From assembly GCA_028285585.1 (NCBI GenBank), contig JANQOU010000006.1:372001-436000 (forward strand): a stretch of DNA of 64,000 bases, given 5' to 3'. The position numbers were made by a program, and so were the translations under genes. This DNA comes from Acidimicrobiia bacterium (lineage in GTDB: Bacteria; Actinomycetota; Acidimicrobiia; Spongiisociales; ZC4RG35). The notes beneath the pieces are model-generated. The model was not told where the DNA came from, ran no database searches, and saw nothing but the letters and a program-made list of their open reading frames with translations. Shown here one piece after another: positions 9,019-18,148 of the stretch (position 1 is the first letter of the stretch; each line of letters starts with the position of its first letter).

Positions 9019-9393
9019 ATGGCTGAATCGACACACGCGGTGTTTGTCATCTCGGTGGCTGCCGAGCTATCCGGGATGCATCCACAGACGCTTCGGATCT
9101 ACGAGCGCAAGGGCCTGATCGACCCGTACCGCACGCCGGGCGGGACCCGCCGCTACTCCCAGGAGGACATCGAGCGCCTGGCGTTGATCCAGGAGCTGAC
9201 CAACCAGGGGCTCAACCTCGAAGGGGTCAAGAGAGTCCTGGCGCTCCAGGAGGAGAACCGGCGCCTGAGAAGGAAAGTCGACCGGCTTCGTGACAAGCTC
9301 GAGGAGCTGGAAGAGGCCATCGAGGAAGCCGGGAGGCATCCCGAGATACTCCTGCGCAGCCAGGTTCGGCCGCTGTTCGGAAAGGAACGCTGA
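9019..9393 (+). CDS. hspR: Heat-shock repressor HspR (MerR family)
   Basis: 124 residues. A MerR-type winged helix at the N-terminus ([22 protein letters not shown]) is followed by a long coiled coil ([27 protein letters not shown]). HspR represses dnaK and clpB type genes by binding HAIR inverted repeats and uses DnaK as co-repressor in Streptomyces. Its place directly after dnaJ is the standard actinobacterial arrangement. Half-sites resembling HAIR are present before dnaK and clpB in this window. Its stop overlaps the start of the next small gene (TGATG). Confidence 0.95.
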   Translation: MAESTHAVFVISVAAELSGMHPQTLRIYERKGLIDPYRTPGGTRRYSQEDIERLALIQELTNQGLNLEGVKRVLALQEENRRLRRKVDRLRDKLEELEEAIEEAGRHPEILLRSQVRPLFGKER

Positions 9394-9668
9394 TGGCAGA
9401 TTCGTACACCGGGCCGGTCAGGATCAACGGAGGGGATGACGGGATCCTTCTCACGACCGGCATCGCGAACCTGGAGACAGACTCCGAGATGGGTACTTGG
9501 ACAGGCCTGGTTCAGACCTTGCGCGGCACAGGTGTGGCCGGGAAGGCCCTCGTCGTCGAGCTACAGATCCCCGACGGGGGTGCAGGGCGGGCGCAACTGA
9601 CCCCGGCAGGGGAGGTCGGCGATAAGGCCAACTCAACGGTTGTCGGGCTGGGCGAAGCGCCGTTCTAG
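9393..9668 (+). CDS. Small hypothetical protein coupled to hspR
   Basis: 91 residues, starting on an ATG that overlaps the hspR stop, so it is probably the fifth gene of the chaperone operon. It has a beta-rich look with no signal peptide or membrane helix: SYTGPVRINGGDDGILLTTGI then a middle strand region and ELQIPDGGAGRAQLTP. I do not recognise the family with confidence; it vaguely recalls DUF4873-like small beta proteins of actinobacteria. The tail-to-tail junction with the next gene overlaps by 4 bp. Confidence 0.65.
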   Translation: MADSYTGPVRINGGDDGILLTTGIANLETDSEMGTWTGLVQTLRGTGVAGKALVVELQIPDGGAGRAQLTPAGEVGDKANSTVVGLGEAPF

Positions 9669-9988
9669 CGGGTCAGCAAGGCGACAAATGAGAAGATGGC
9701 AGTGAGACCGGTCATCGAGCCTGCCATCGTGCCCACGTAGAAGCGCTGCATCCGATCCATCTTCTCTTCGAGACGGTCGAACCGGTCCTCGAGACGGTCG
9801 AACCGGTCGTCAAGCCGGTCGAACCGGGCGTCGACCTGAGCGGAGCGAGCATTGAACTCGGTTCTGGTAACCGCCTGGTCCGAGCGATCCTGGGGCAGAT
9901 GGGTCATGAGAGTGTCCGCGTTCTCCTGGCCGAGCACCTCTTCTAGACGTGAATATAGGGCGTGACGGGCCGGCTCACGAACAGACAT
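9665..9988 (-). CDS. Small coiled-coil protein with C-terminal membrane helix
   Basis: 107 residues. A helical head (residues 1-40) is followed by a heptad coiled coil built from near-exact repeats of FDRLDDR/FDRLEDR, then one C-terminal membrane segment (GTMAGSMTGLTAIFSFVALL). The repeats are visible in DNA as tandem copies of a 21-bp unit (cggtcgaaccggtcctcgaga type, 9773-9830), which could expand or contract. Start at ATG 9988 is preferred because GAGGG precedes it and the longer version adds an unlikely tail. It resembles tail-anchored scaffold proteins; function unknown. Confidence 0.7.
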   Translation of the reverse strand: MSVREPARHALYSRLEEVLGQENADTLMTHLPQDRSDQAVTRTEFNARSAQVDARFDRLDDRFDRLEDRFDRLEEKMDRMQRFYVGTMAGSMTGLTAIFSFVALLTR

Positions 9989-10067
9989 CCCTCGATAGTG
10001 CCTCAGAATCGACGGTGACGGAAGACCTCTGATCACCCGTCACCACGGCACGACTAGAACTCGGGAC

Positions 10068-10634
10068 ATGGGCGCAGCTGCGGATTGTGAGCTGATAAGG
10101 GCCGACTGGCTCGGTCAACCTGTGAACACCGTCACCACGGTTGCGTTCGTCTTGGCCGGGTTGCTGCTGATCCGGCGGCCACCGGTGCGATGGGTCGGAA
10201 TCGGGTTGATCGCAACCGGTGTCGGCAGCTTCCTCTTCCACGGCCCGATGCCTCCAGCCGCCGAGTGGGCCCACGATGTCAGCCTGGCCTGGCTGCTCCT
10301 CTTGGTGGCCGGCGTGGGGCAGACGTGGGAGCATTGGACACGTCTTCCTGCTCTGATCGGCACCAGCGTCGTCTTCTGGCCGATCCCAGCCCTCGCCGAC
10401 CCGATCGCCGTGCTGGCAACCGCTCTGGCGGTGGTTCTTCTCCTCCGGCGAGACCGCTCAATCACGACACTGGGGCCCCTGACACTTCTCGCGGCTTCAG
10501 CGATCCTGGGCCGGATGGGCGCGACCGGCTGGCCCTTGTGTGACCCTACGTCCTGGTTCCAGCTGCACGGCATCTGGCACATCGCCGCAGCTGGAGCCGT
10601 CACCTGGTGGGCGCTGGCGTTTAGCTCGCGGTAA
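10068..10634 (+). CDS. Multi-spanning membrane protein, CREST/ceramidase-like
   Basis: 188 residues with about six to seven hydrophobic segments. Conserved-looking polar residues fall as in the CREST superfamily of putative membrane hydrolases (alkaline ceramidases, Per1, hemolysin III): CE near the start followed by PVNT, then GSFLFH with a Ser and His, an Asp in EWAHDVS, and a final HGIWH. If that match is right the protein would bind zinc and hydrolyse a lipid amide. A TAGAAC box lies 7 nt before the ATG and there is no Shine-Dalgarno, so translation may be leaderless. The functional assignment is moderate. Confidence 0.6.
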   Translation: MGAAADCELIRADWLGQPVNTVTTVAFVLAGLLLIRRPPVRWVGIGLIATGVGSFLFHGPMPPAAEWAHDVSLAWLLLLVAGVGQTWEHWTRLPALIGTSVVFWPIPALADPIAVLATALAVVLLLRRDRSITTLGPLTLLAASAILGRMGATGWPLCDPTSWFQLHGIWHIAAAGAVTWWALAFSSR

Positions 10635-10658
10635 CAGGGCCCGCCCTACCTTGACACG

Positions 10659-12035
10659 ATGAGCAAAGCGGCGGTCGTCTTCCTCTTGCTGGTCACAGCA
10701 TGCACCGGAGCGACTCAAACCGAGGAAACACCAGCCGAGGAAACAGGCGCCGGCACAACAACCAGCACCGAGCCTGCCGATCAGCCGTATCCGTCGCGGC
10801 CCGAGGTCCCCACCGGACCACTAGACCCGACCACGGCGGAAGGTGTCGAGGAGCTGTTGGGCTCGATCTACTCGGGTGACTTCGACGGAGCGCAAACGGT
10901 CAAAATCACCCAGGGAGGGGACGTGCGGGCGGCATGGATAGTGGCCGACCTGCTCCGCTTCTTCCAGAGCGGCCCACCCCGAGACGAGCTCGTCTTCACC
11001 TTTACCGAGCTGACCGGGATTCCATGGGAGCCGGGAAAGGTCGATTTCGTATGGGCGTTCGACCTCCTCATGGCTTGGGATCTGCCGGATTGGGATCAGT
11101 ACTCAGAGGTGAAAGCCGCGCTGTACACGAGAGTGCAACCGTCATGGCAGAAGTTCTTCGACGAGGACGTGTCCGTCGACTGGCGTCATGTGACGTGGGG
11201 CGGGGTTCTAGCCGACGAGCGGCCGTTTGACGACAACGGGCCGTGCAATTGCATCCCCAGCCTCGACAACCCCCTGACCACTCCGACTGACGGCGGTGAC
11301 TGGTATCCGGACGAGCGGATCGTGTTCGGGGTAGTGGTCAACGGGGAAGCCCTGGCGCTGCCCAAACATCAGATGGAGATCCACGAGATGCTCAACCTCA
11401 CTCTCGGTGGCCGAGACCTCGGGATCCCGTACTGCACACTCTGTGGGTCGGCCCAGGCCTACTTCACCGACACTCTCGATGAGCGCGTTGTCCTGAGGAC
11501 CTCCGGCCTCCTCTCCAGGTCGAACAAGATGATGTACGACCTACCAACGGGCTCTTTGATCGACACTTTCACCGGCGAGGCGACCTCAGGGCCACTCGCC
11601 GAGGCAGGAGTCGTGCTCGAGCAGACGACAGTGGTTGCGTCCACTTGGGGAGAGTGGAAGGCCGCCCATCCCGACACGCAGATTCTCGCCCAGGACGGAG
11701 GGATCGGCCGCGTCTACAGCTTCGACCCGCTGGGCAACCGCGACGCGAACGGGCCGATCTTCCCGATCGGAGAGGTCGATGAGCGGCTCTCAGTCCAGGA
11801 GAACGTTGTCGGAGTCGTGACGCCGGACGGAACGGCCCTGGCCATCCCGGTGGAGGCGGCAAAATCTTCGTTGGGCCCGGGCGGTGAGAGCGAGTATCAA
11901 GGAGTCACCATCAGGTTCGACGACGCCATCCGCGTGTTCGATGCTGACGGTCGTGAGCTGGCCACCCACCAGGCATTCTGGTTTGCCTGGAGCCAGTTCC
12001 ACCCCGACACCCTGCTTTGGCCCGAGCAACCTTGA
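10659..12035 (+). CDS. DUF3179 domain lipoprotein
   Basis: 458 residues. The N-terminus has a short signal peptide with lipobox VTAC, then a Thr/Glu-rich linker, so the protein is a secreted lipoprotein. The C-terminal two thirds match the DUF3179 family: PYCTLCGSAQAYF, the SGLLSRSNKMMYD block and the STWGEW motif. The biochemical role of DUF3179 is unknown. The start is ATG 10659 with TACCTT exactly 6 nt upstream and no Shine-Dalgarno, consistent with a leaderless transcript. Confidence 0.85.
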   Translation: MSKAAVVFLLLVTACTGATQTEETPAEETGAGTTTSTEPADQPYPSRPEVPTGPLDPTTAEGVEELLGSIYSGDFDGAQTVKITQGGDVRAAWIVADLLRFFQSGPPRDELVFTFTELTGIPWEPGKVDFVWAFDLLMAWDLPDWDQYSEVKAALYTRVQPSWQKFFDEDVSVDWRHVTWGGVLADERPFDDNGPCNCIPSLDNPLTTPTDGGDWYPDERIVFGVVVNGEALALPKHQMEIHEMLNLTLGGRDLGIPYCTLCGSAQAYFTDTLDERVVLRTSGLLSRSNKMMYDLPTGSLIDTFTGEATSGPLAEAGVVLEQTTVVASTWGEWKAAHPDTQILAQDGGIGRVYSFDPLGNRDANGPIFPIGEVDERLSVQENVVGVVTPDGTALAIPVEAAKSSLGPGGESEYQGVTIRFDDAIRVFDADGRELATHQAFWFAWSQFHPDTLLWPEQP

Positions 12036-12089
12036 GGACCTCTAGATCCCGAAATCCTCTGCAACCTCTCTTCGACTTCGGGGAGTCCA

Positions 12090-13487
12090 TTGAGGTCAGC
12101 AACCTCTAGGCTGCCCGAGCCTGTGAATCTCTTTTACAACAGGCCAGAGACGCACTACGCGACGAGTGGCGAGGGTCAGCTGGCTTATCAGCAGTTCGGC
12201 AAGGGCCCGACAGATCTGGTCTACATGACGTCGACGGAGTCCCACGCAGAGATGATCTGGGACCATCCGATACCCGCCCACTATTACGAACGCCTGGCCT
12301 CCTTCAGTCGAGTCCTCTTCTTCGACGTTCGCGGTGCCGGAGCTTCGGATCCCGTGCCCTTAGGGCGGCCACCTACACCGGAGAGTTGGACTGACGACGC
12401 TCGGGTTGTCATGGACGCCGCGGGTGTGGAGCGAGCGGCGGTCGTAGCCGAAACAGAGGGTGGATTCATGGGTTTGACCTTTGCAGCACTCCATCCGGAG
12501 CGAACGACAGCCCTGGTTCTCATCAACAGCTTCGCCAAGTTGTTGCGGAGCGAGGACTACCCGATAGGCATTCCCGAAAGGGTGCTTCAACGGATAATCG
12601 CACTAGGTCGCCAGAACTGGGGACGACCCGACTACTACAAGCTGATGCTTCCTAGCAGAGCTGATGACAGAGCTTTCATGGAGTGGCTGGCCAAGTATCA
12701 GCGAGTCATTTCTACCCCGAACTCCCAGCTGACGATCTACGAGAACTTCGCGCGGATGATCGACCTCCGCTCCATCCTTGATTCGATCCAAGCTCCAACC
12801 TTGATCATCTGCCGCAAAGACGCTGCATTCCATCGAGCCGACTACAGCCGATACATGGCCGAGCACATCCCAAATGCGAAACTCGTAGAGCTACCAGGAG
12901 CGGATTCTCATCCGGTGTTCGCAGCCGACTCTGAACCGGTGTTGGACGAGATCGAGGAGTTCGTCACCGGCGTCCGCTCCACGACCGTGCCGGATCGGAC
13001 CCTGGCCACCGTGATGTTCACCGACATCGTCGACTCAACCGGACACGCCGCCCGTCTTGGAGATCGGGGTTGGTTGGAGTCGCTGGAACGGCAGCACCAA
13101 CTGACCCGCAACCTCCTCGACCGGTATCGGGGTCGAGAGGTGAAGTCCACTGGTGATGGCGTGGTCGCCACTTTCGATGGACCAACACGAGCGGTCACCT
13201 GCGCGGCGCAGGTGCGTCAGGGCACACAAGAGATGGGCTTCGACCTGCGCGTCGGCCTCCATACAGGAGAGATTGAACTGGTTGGCGACGACATCTCTGG
13301 AATGGCAGTGAACATCGCCGCCCGAATCACAGACCTTCAGAGTGGTGGGGGCGTTGCCGCATCAGGAACAGTCCGCGACCTAGTTGTGGGCTCGGGCATC
13401 GAGTTCACCTCGATCGGCCTATACGAGTTGAAGGGCGTTCCGGATAAGTGGCCGCTCTACGAGTTGGTCTCAGTGCCGATCATCTAA
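12090..13487 (+). CDS. Alpha/beta-hydrolase-like domain fused to class III nucleotidyl cyclase
   Basis: 465 residues. Residues 15-290 resemble an alpha/beta hydrolase, and 300-465 form a class III adenylate/guanylate cyclase catalytic domain with the metal-binding MFTDIVDST, the GREVKSTGDGVVATF turn and VNIAARI near the end. The layout matches mycobacterial Rv1900c-type cyclases. The expected nucleophile elbow (G-x-S-x-G) reads AETEGG, with no Ser, so the hydrolase half may be a sensor rather than an enzyme. The TTG at 12090 follows a GGGGAG Shine-Dalgarno; GTG 12123 is an alternative. Confidence 0.88.
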   Translation: MRSATSRLPEPVNLFYNRPETHYATSGEGQLAYQQFGKGPTDLVYMTSTESHAEMIWDHPIPAHYYERLASFSRVLFFDVRGAGASDPVPLGRPPTPESWTDDARVVMDAAGVERAAVVAETEGGFMGLTFAALHPERTTALVLINSFAKLLRSEDYPIGIPERVLQRIIALGRQNWGRPDYYKLMLPSRADDRAFMEWLAKYQRVISTPNSQLTIYENFARMIDLRSILDSIQAPTLIICRKDAAFHRADYSRYMAEHIPNAKLVELPGADSHPVFAADSEPVLDEIEEFVTGVRSTTVPDRTLATVMFTDIVDSTGHAARLGDRGWLESLERQHQLTRNLLDRYRGREVKSTGDGVVATFDGPTRAVTCAAQVRQGTQEMGFDLRVGLHTGEIELVGDDISGMAVNIAARITDLQSGGGVAASGTVRDLVVGSGIEFTSIGLYELKGVPDKWPLYELVSVPII

Positions 13488-13586
13488 CCGAGCCTCAAAC
13501 TCATCTCTATCAATGCCTACCTGGCGTGACCTTGCCTGTCGCGGCCTTCGAGACTCACGACCGCTACCGACTCAGTCATCTGGCTA

Positions 13587-14195
13587 TCAGGGCCCGGTCA
13601 GCGTGAACGAGGCGATCGTCGAGCCGTCGCTGAAGACAATTTCGTTGATGACGATGTCGTAGCCACCATCGTCCAGCTGGTTGATCGTGATCGAGCCAGT
13701 CGCACCGAAGTCGGCGTTGAGATTCCCCAACGGGCCGGGGCCGTCCGGATCGAAGTGGGGGCAGATCCCGGTCGAGTTCGGGCCTGGCGCCGCCTCGTTG
13801 CAGATGATCGCAACATCACCCAACTCGCCCTGCCACAGAGCGCCGTACCCGGTCGTGTACATCTCGAGGCCGAAGTAGAAGCCATCGACATCCGGCTGGG
13901 TGTGGATGAAGAAGAACGGGCTGTCGGCTGTTCCGGCGCTCGGGTCCCAGAAGGGCCCGCTGACTGCACTCCAATCAATCATGTAAACGGATCCATCCTG
14001 CGACAAAGCAGGTTCCCCGGCTGTCGTGGTGGTCGCAGCCATCGTGGTAGTCGTCGGCTCGGGCTGCGTGGCAGCCGGCGCGGGAGCCTGTGTGGTGACA
14101 GGGGCAGTCGTTGTGTCTGGAGCACTAGTGCTGGAGTCTGCGGTAGCTCCTGCACAAGCTGCAACAACCAACAAGACAAGGCTGAGACGATGCAT
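13587..14195 (-). CDS. Secreted lipoprotein with Thr-rich linker, unknown function
   Basis: 202 residues. Signal peptide with lipobox VAAC at about residue 14, then a long low-complexity Ser/Thr/Pro/Ala linker (to about residue 62), then a beta-rich globular domain of about 140 residues with two Cys in ICNEAAPGPNSTGICPHF that may form a disulfide. No family recognised. It stands alone between the cyclase gene (convergent) and clpB; no strong terminator was seen in the 99-bp gap before it. Confidence 0.75.
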   Translation of the reverse strand: MHRLSLVLLVVAACAGATADSSTSAPDTTTAPVTTQAPAPAATQPEPTTTTMAATTTTAGEPALSQDGSVYMIDWSAVSGPFWDPSAGTADSPFFFIHTQPDVDGFYFGLEMYTTGYGALWQGELGDVAIICNEAAPGPNSTGICPHFDPDGPGPLGNLNADFGATGSITINQLDDGGYDIVINEIVFSDGSTIASFTLTGP

Positions 14196-14227
14196 GAATT
14201 GAGCCTACCGAGGCAGAACCAGCGAGG

Positions 14228-16765
14228 TCAGCCGAAAGCGATCTCGTCGTGCTCGACCGTGACCTTGATCGTGTCGCCCTCGGTGTACCGGCCTTCGAGG
14301 ATGGCGGAGGCAATCGGATCGGCTAGGTCCTTCTGAATAACCCGCTTCAGCGGACGCGCTCCATAAACCGGGTCGTAACCGCGCTCCGCTAGGAGGTCCA
14401 GAGCGTCACCGGTAACAGCGAGCTCGACCTGCCGGGCCTCGAGTCGGTCTCTGAGAGAGCCGAACTGGATCTCGACGATCTGTCGCAGGTCTTCCAAGCT
14501 CAGCCTGTCGAATACGACCATGTCGTCGATCCGGTTGAGGAACTCTGGGCGCATCGCGTCCCGCACGACAGCGAGAACCCGCTCGGTCACCACTTCACGT
14601 GGAAGGTCGGCGGCGATGAGCTCCGAGCCAAGGTTTGAAGTCATGATCAGGACGACGTTGGAGAAGTCCACGGTGCGACCTTGTCCATCGGTGAGACGAC
14701 CGTCGTCGAGAAGCTGAAGCAGGACGTTGAATACCTCTGGATGAGCCTTCTCGACCTCGTCGAGCAGAACCACCGAATAGGGACGTCTGCGCACTGCCTC
14801 GGTGAGTTGACCACCCTCGTCGTATCCCACATATCCCGGTGGCGCTCCGATCAACCGGCTCACGGAGTGCTTCTCCATGTACTCCGACATGTCGACCCGG
14901 ACCATTGAGCGGTCGTCGTCGAAGAGGAACTCGGCAAGCGCCCTGGCCAGCTCCGTCTTGCCGACACCAGTCGGCCCGAGGAACAGGAACGAGCCGACAG
15001 GGCGATTCGAGTCGGCCAGACCTGCCCTGCTCCTGCGAACCGCGTTGGCCACGGCCCCGACGGCGTGATCCTGTCCAACCACCCGCTGATGGAGATGATC
15101 CTCGAGATGAAGGAGCTTCTCCGTCTCGCCCTGCATCAGCTTCGAAAGTGGGATGCCTGTCCAGCGCGACACCACTTCCGCAACGTCTTCGTCGCCCACC
15201 TCCTCGGAGAGCATCGAGCCCTTCTCGTGCAACTGGGCCAGATCTGCCTCCCTCTCGACGAGATCGGCATCGAGTTGGGCGATCGTCCCGTACCGAAGTT
15301 CGGCAGCTCGCCCGAGATCACCAGCGCGCTCAGCCATGTCGGCTTGGCCCCGAGCCGCCTCTATCGACTCCTTCAGCTCCCTGATCGAGGAGATCGCGTC
15401 GATCTCGAGGTTCCATCTCGCTGACAGCGCGTTGATCTCTTCTGTCAGGTCAGCGATCTGGGCCTCGACGCCCTCGAGTCGATCGGCAGAAGCAGAGTCT
15501 GTTTCCTTATTGAGGGCCTCCCTCTCGATCTCCAACTGGATTCGACGCCGGGTGAGCTCATCGATCTCCTCGGGCATCGAGTCGATCTCGATGCGAAGCC
15601 GCGACGCCGACTCGTCGATGAGGTCGATGGCCTTGTCCGGGAGGAAACGGGCCGGGATGTATCGATCGGACAGCACCGCGGCCGCGACCAGGGCCGCATC
15701 TGTGATCCGCACGCCGTGATGGACTTCATACCGCTCCTTGAGGCCACGAAGAATCCCGATGGATTCTTCGACTGTCGGCGGCTCTACCAGCACGGGCTGG
15801 AACCGCCTCTCTAGGGCGGCATCCTTCTCGATGTGCTTCCGATACTCGTCGAGAGTGGTTGCTCCAATCAGCCGTAGCTCCCCGCGGGCAAGCATCGGCT
15901 TCAACATGTTGGATGCGTCCATCGCGCCTTCGGCTGCTCCCGCTCCGACCAGCGTGTGCAGCTCGTCGAGAAAGGTGATGATCTCCCCCTGGCTCTGCTT
16001 GATCTCTTCGAGCACGGCCTTGAGACGCTCTTCAAACTCGCCGCGGTATTTGGCACCCGCGAGCATCGAGCCCAAGTCGAGAGACACGATCCTCTTCGTC
16101 TTGAGGCCCTCGGGGACGTCTCCGTCGGCCACACGTCGGGCGAGGCCTTCCACGATCGCCGTTTTGCCGACGCCGGGCTCGCCGATGAGAACAGGGTTGT
16201 TCTTGGTACGGCGCGAGAGAACTTGGATCACACGCCGGATCTCCTCGTCGCGACCGATGACGGGATCGAGCTTTCCCTCCCGAGCCACGGCGGTCAGGTC
16301 TCGGCCAAACTGCTCGAGGGCGTTGAGAGTGTCCTCCGGATCGTCTGTGGTCACTCGACGATGACCGCGAATGTTGTTGATGGCCTCGGCGGCTGCCTTC
16401 CTGTCGAGATGGAGAGTCTCGGCGAGCGCCAGGACAAGGTGCTCCACTGAGAGATAGTCGTCGCCCATCTTCGATCGCTCGCGGTCGGCTTCGCTGAGCG
16501 CAGCGGAAAGCGCGGGGCCGGCGGTCAGCTCACTGTCTCCGTAGACCTTCGGCTGAGCATCGAGACGGGACTCGAGTGAGCGTCTCAGATCCAGCGGGGC
16601 GACGCCCAAAGCGTCGAGCAAGGGGTAGACGATGCCATCCGATTGCCCGAGTAGCGCCAACCCGAGGTGCTCGGGGAGGATCGAGGCATGATTGGCCGCG
16701 CGCGCCAGCTCGGTGGCTTCAAGCAGGGCTTCTCGAGTTCTGGTGGTCAACTTCTCCTGATTCAT
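14228..16765 (-). CDS. clpB: Disaggregase ClpB (Hsp100)
   Basis: 845 residues, typical length. N-domain (1-150), first AAA domain with Walker A GEPGVGKT and Walker [10 protein letters not shown], the coiled-coil middle domain (about 400-520), and second AAA domain with GPTGVGKT and [14 protein letters not shown], then the C-terminal D2-small domain. It extracts proteins from aggregates with DnaK. A Shine-Dalgarno AGGAG lies 11 nt before the ATG. HAIR-like half-sites lie in the promoter region, consistent with control by HspR. Confidence 0.97.
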   Translation of the reverse strand: MNQEKLTTRTREALLEATELARAANHASILPEHLGLALLGQSDGIVYPLLDALGVAPLDLRRSLESRLDAQPKVYGDSELTAGPALSAALSEADRERSKMGDDYLSVEHLVLALAETLHLDRKAAAEAINNIRGHRRVTTDDPEDTLNALEQFGRDLTAVAREGKLDPVIGRDEEIRRVIQVLSRRTKNNPVLIGEPGVGKTAIVEGLARRVADGDVPEGLKTKRIVSLDLGSMLAGAKYRGEFEERLKAVLEEIKQSQGEIITFLDELHTLVGAGAAEGAMDASNMLKPMLARGELRLIGATTLDEYRKHIEKDAALERRFQPVLVEPPTVEESIGILRGLKERYEVHHGVRITDAALVAAAVLSDRYIPARFLPDKAIDLIDESASRLRIEIDSMPEEIDELTRRRIQLEIEREALNKETDSASADRLEGVEAQIADLTEEINALSARWNLEIDAISSIRELKESIEAARGQADMAERAGDLGRAAELRYGTIAQLDADLVEREADLAQLHEKGSMLSEEVGDEDVAEVVSRWTGIPLSKLMQGETEKLLHLEDHLHQRVVGQDHAVGAVANAVRRSRAGLADSNRPVGSFLFLGPTGVGKTELARALAEFLFDDDRSMVRVDMSEYMEKHSVSRLIGAPPGYVGYDEGGQLTEAVRRRPYSVVLLDEVEKAHPEVFNVLLQLLDDGRLTDGQGRTVDFSNVVLIMTSNLGSELIAADLPREVVTERVLAVVRDAMRPEFLNRIDDMVVFDRLSLEDLRQIVEIQFGSLRDRLEARQVELAVTGDALDLLAERGYDPVYGARPLKRVIQKDLADPIASAILEGRYTEGDTIKVTVEHDEIAFG

Positions 16766-16787
16766 CTCTCTACTCTCCTGAATAAAA

Positions 16788-16827
16788 CTTGAGTGAAAGA
16801 CTATCAGATTTATGTAGTGGTCTCAAG
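16788..16827 (-). promoter_or_regulatory. HAIR-like half-sites upstream of clpB
   Basis: Reading toward clpB, CTTGAGA (16827-16821) and ACTCAAG (16794-16788) form an inverted pair. Both match HspR half-sites CTTGAGT and ACTCAAG (6/7 and 7/7), but they are 26 bp apart instead of 7. On the + strand the exact CTTGAGT at 16788 is also followed after 7 bp by TATCAGA, a weak second half. The location, 20-60 bp before the clpB start, suits a heat-shock operator. Confidence 0.5.
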
Positions 16828-16941
16828 ATGCGGGGAGGGAACCTACTCAATGGGGCTCGACGGACGTGCACCACGTGTCGCTCACCGCCACGCGTTGCTA
16901 TAGCAAGGAGCCAGAACGCGAAAACTCGCAACCTTGTGTTG

Positions 16942-16969
16942 TTGACAACCTTGCATATCTTAGTAGTAT
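16942..16969 (+). promoter_or_regulatory. Promoter of padR-like operon
   Basis: TTGACA (16942-16947) and TAGTAT (16964-16969) are separated by 16 bp, a good primary-sigma promoter. The -10 box ends 7 nt before ATG 16977, so the transcript probably starts at the start codon (leaderless). Confidence 0.6.
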
Positions 16970-16976
16970 GTATCGC

Positions 16977-17327
16977 ATGGTACCTAAGAGTGCCGGGCAG
17001 GGTCACACCTCCCAGCTTCTCCATGGGGTACTCGACATGTGTCTTCTGTCGATCATCAACGAGGAGGCCTCGTACGGGTACGAGATGGTTCGCAAGCTGA
17101 GAGACCGTGGCCTCGACTTGGCCAGTGAGGGCTCGATCTACCCGCTTCTCTCCCGTTTGCAGAAGCAAGGGATCATCGAGGGCTACCTGGTCCAGAGCTC
17201 AGAGGGGCCTGCCCGGAAGTACTACAGGATGTCTCACGAAGGCAAGGAGGTGCTTGACCAGTGGTTGAGCGATTGGTCGAAGTTCAGGAACTCGGTCGAC
17301 GCCGTTCTCAACGGCGGCGCACGATGA
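16977..17327 (+). CDS. PadR family transcriptional regulator
   Basis: 116 residues. Winged-helix domain with the PadR signature LHGVLDMCLLSIINEEASYGYEMV and EGSIYPLLSRLQKQGII, ending in a short dimerisation helix. PadR proteins repress nearby genes and often respond to small molecules or pair with a membrane HAAS-domain partner. The first ATG after the predicted -10 box is 16977, so the longer ORF from 16866 is unlikely. The stop overlaps the start of the next gene (ATGA), forming an operon with the HAAS-NfeD fusion and the stomatin gene. Confidence 0.88.
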   Translation: MVPKSAGQGHTSQLLHGVLDMCLLSIINEEASYGYEMVRKLRDRGLDLASEGSIYPLLSRLQKQGIIEGYLVQSSEGPARKYYRMSHEGKEVLDQWLSDWSKFRNSVDAVLNGGAR

Positions 17328-18100
17328 CTGAGCACCATCGCATAGCTGTTGAGGTCGAGAGCTATTGGCTCGAGGCCGGGCTCGACCCGGCCGAAGCGTC
17401 AGAGATGCGGAGCGAGCTCGACCAGCACCTGGCGGAGGCGATCGCAGACGGCCAGACCGTCGAAGACGTCGTCGGGGACACCGCCACCTTCGCAGAAGCG
17501 TGGGCCGAGGCTCAGAAGGGCCAATCGGTCGAGAGCTGGGAAGACGTTCGAAGCGGAAGGACAAGAAATCGGCGGATAGCCAGAAGAGATCTCATCTCTT
17601 ACGGCATCGGCACTGCAGCTGTTGTTGCAGCGGCCGCCGTCGCCGGACAAGGAGGAAACGACGTGGACAATCAAGTTTGGGCTTGGCTGTGGACCGTCCT
17701 GGCCATCGTCCTTGGCATAGGGGAGATCTTCACCGCAGGGTTCTTCTTGCTGCCGTTCGCCATCGGCGCGGGAGCAGCAGCAATCCTCGGTTGGATCGGA
17801 GCCAATGTGATCGCCCAATGGCTCGTCTTCTTCGGGGTCTCGATCTTCTCGATGGCCTACCTGCGGAAGTACATCAATCGGCAGGACGAAGCCGGGCTGC
17901 CTCGAGTCGGCGCCAACCGCTGGGTTGGTGCGAGCGGGGTGGTGCTGGAGGCGATCGATCCTCGCACCGGAGCCGGGTTGGCAAAGGTGCTCAACGAGGA
18001 GTGGCGTGTCACGGCGCCGGCTCCCATCAATGCTGGCGAGCAGATCATCGTGACGGACATCGAGGGAACTCGACTCGTGGTCGAGAAAGTCGAATCGTGA
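17324..18100 (+). CDS. HAAS-type domain fused to NfeD-like membrane protein
   Basis: 258 residues. The first 65 resemble the HAAS domain (HTH-associated alpha-helical signalling) that normally sits next to PadR: ASEMRSELDQHLAEAIADGQ. Then come membrane segments (about 87-105 and 115-185) and a C-terminal OB-fold of the NfeD family (VGASGVVLEAIDP to the end). NfeD proteins partner stomatin-like SPFH proteins in membrane quality control; one such gene follows. HAAS and NfeD in one chain would link the regulator upstream to the SPFH protein downstream, which is inference. Start ATG overlaps the PadR stop. Confidence 0.82.
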   Translation: MTEHHRIAVEVESYWLEAGLDPAEASEMRSELDQHLAEAIADGQTVEDVVGDTATFAEAWAEAQKGQSVESWEDVRSGRTRNRRIARRDLISYGIGTAAVVAAAAVAGQGGNDVDNQVWAWLWTVLAIVLGIGEIFTAGFFLLPFAIGAGAAAILGWIGANVIAQWLVFFGVSIFSMAYLRKYINRQDEAGLPRVGANRWVGASGVVLEAIDPRTGAGLAKVLNEEWRVTAPAPINAGEQIIVTDIEGTRLVVEKVES

Positions 18101-18148
18101 TCGCCGATCACGCGTGATGACGATCAGGTTTAGGAGAAAGGACAGGTA

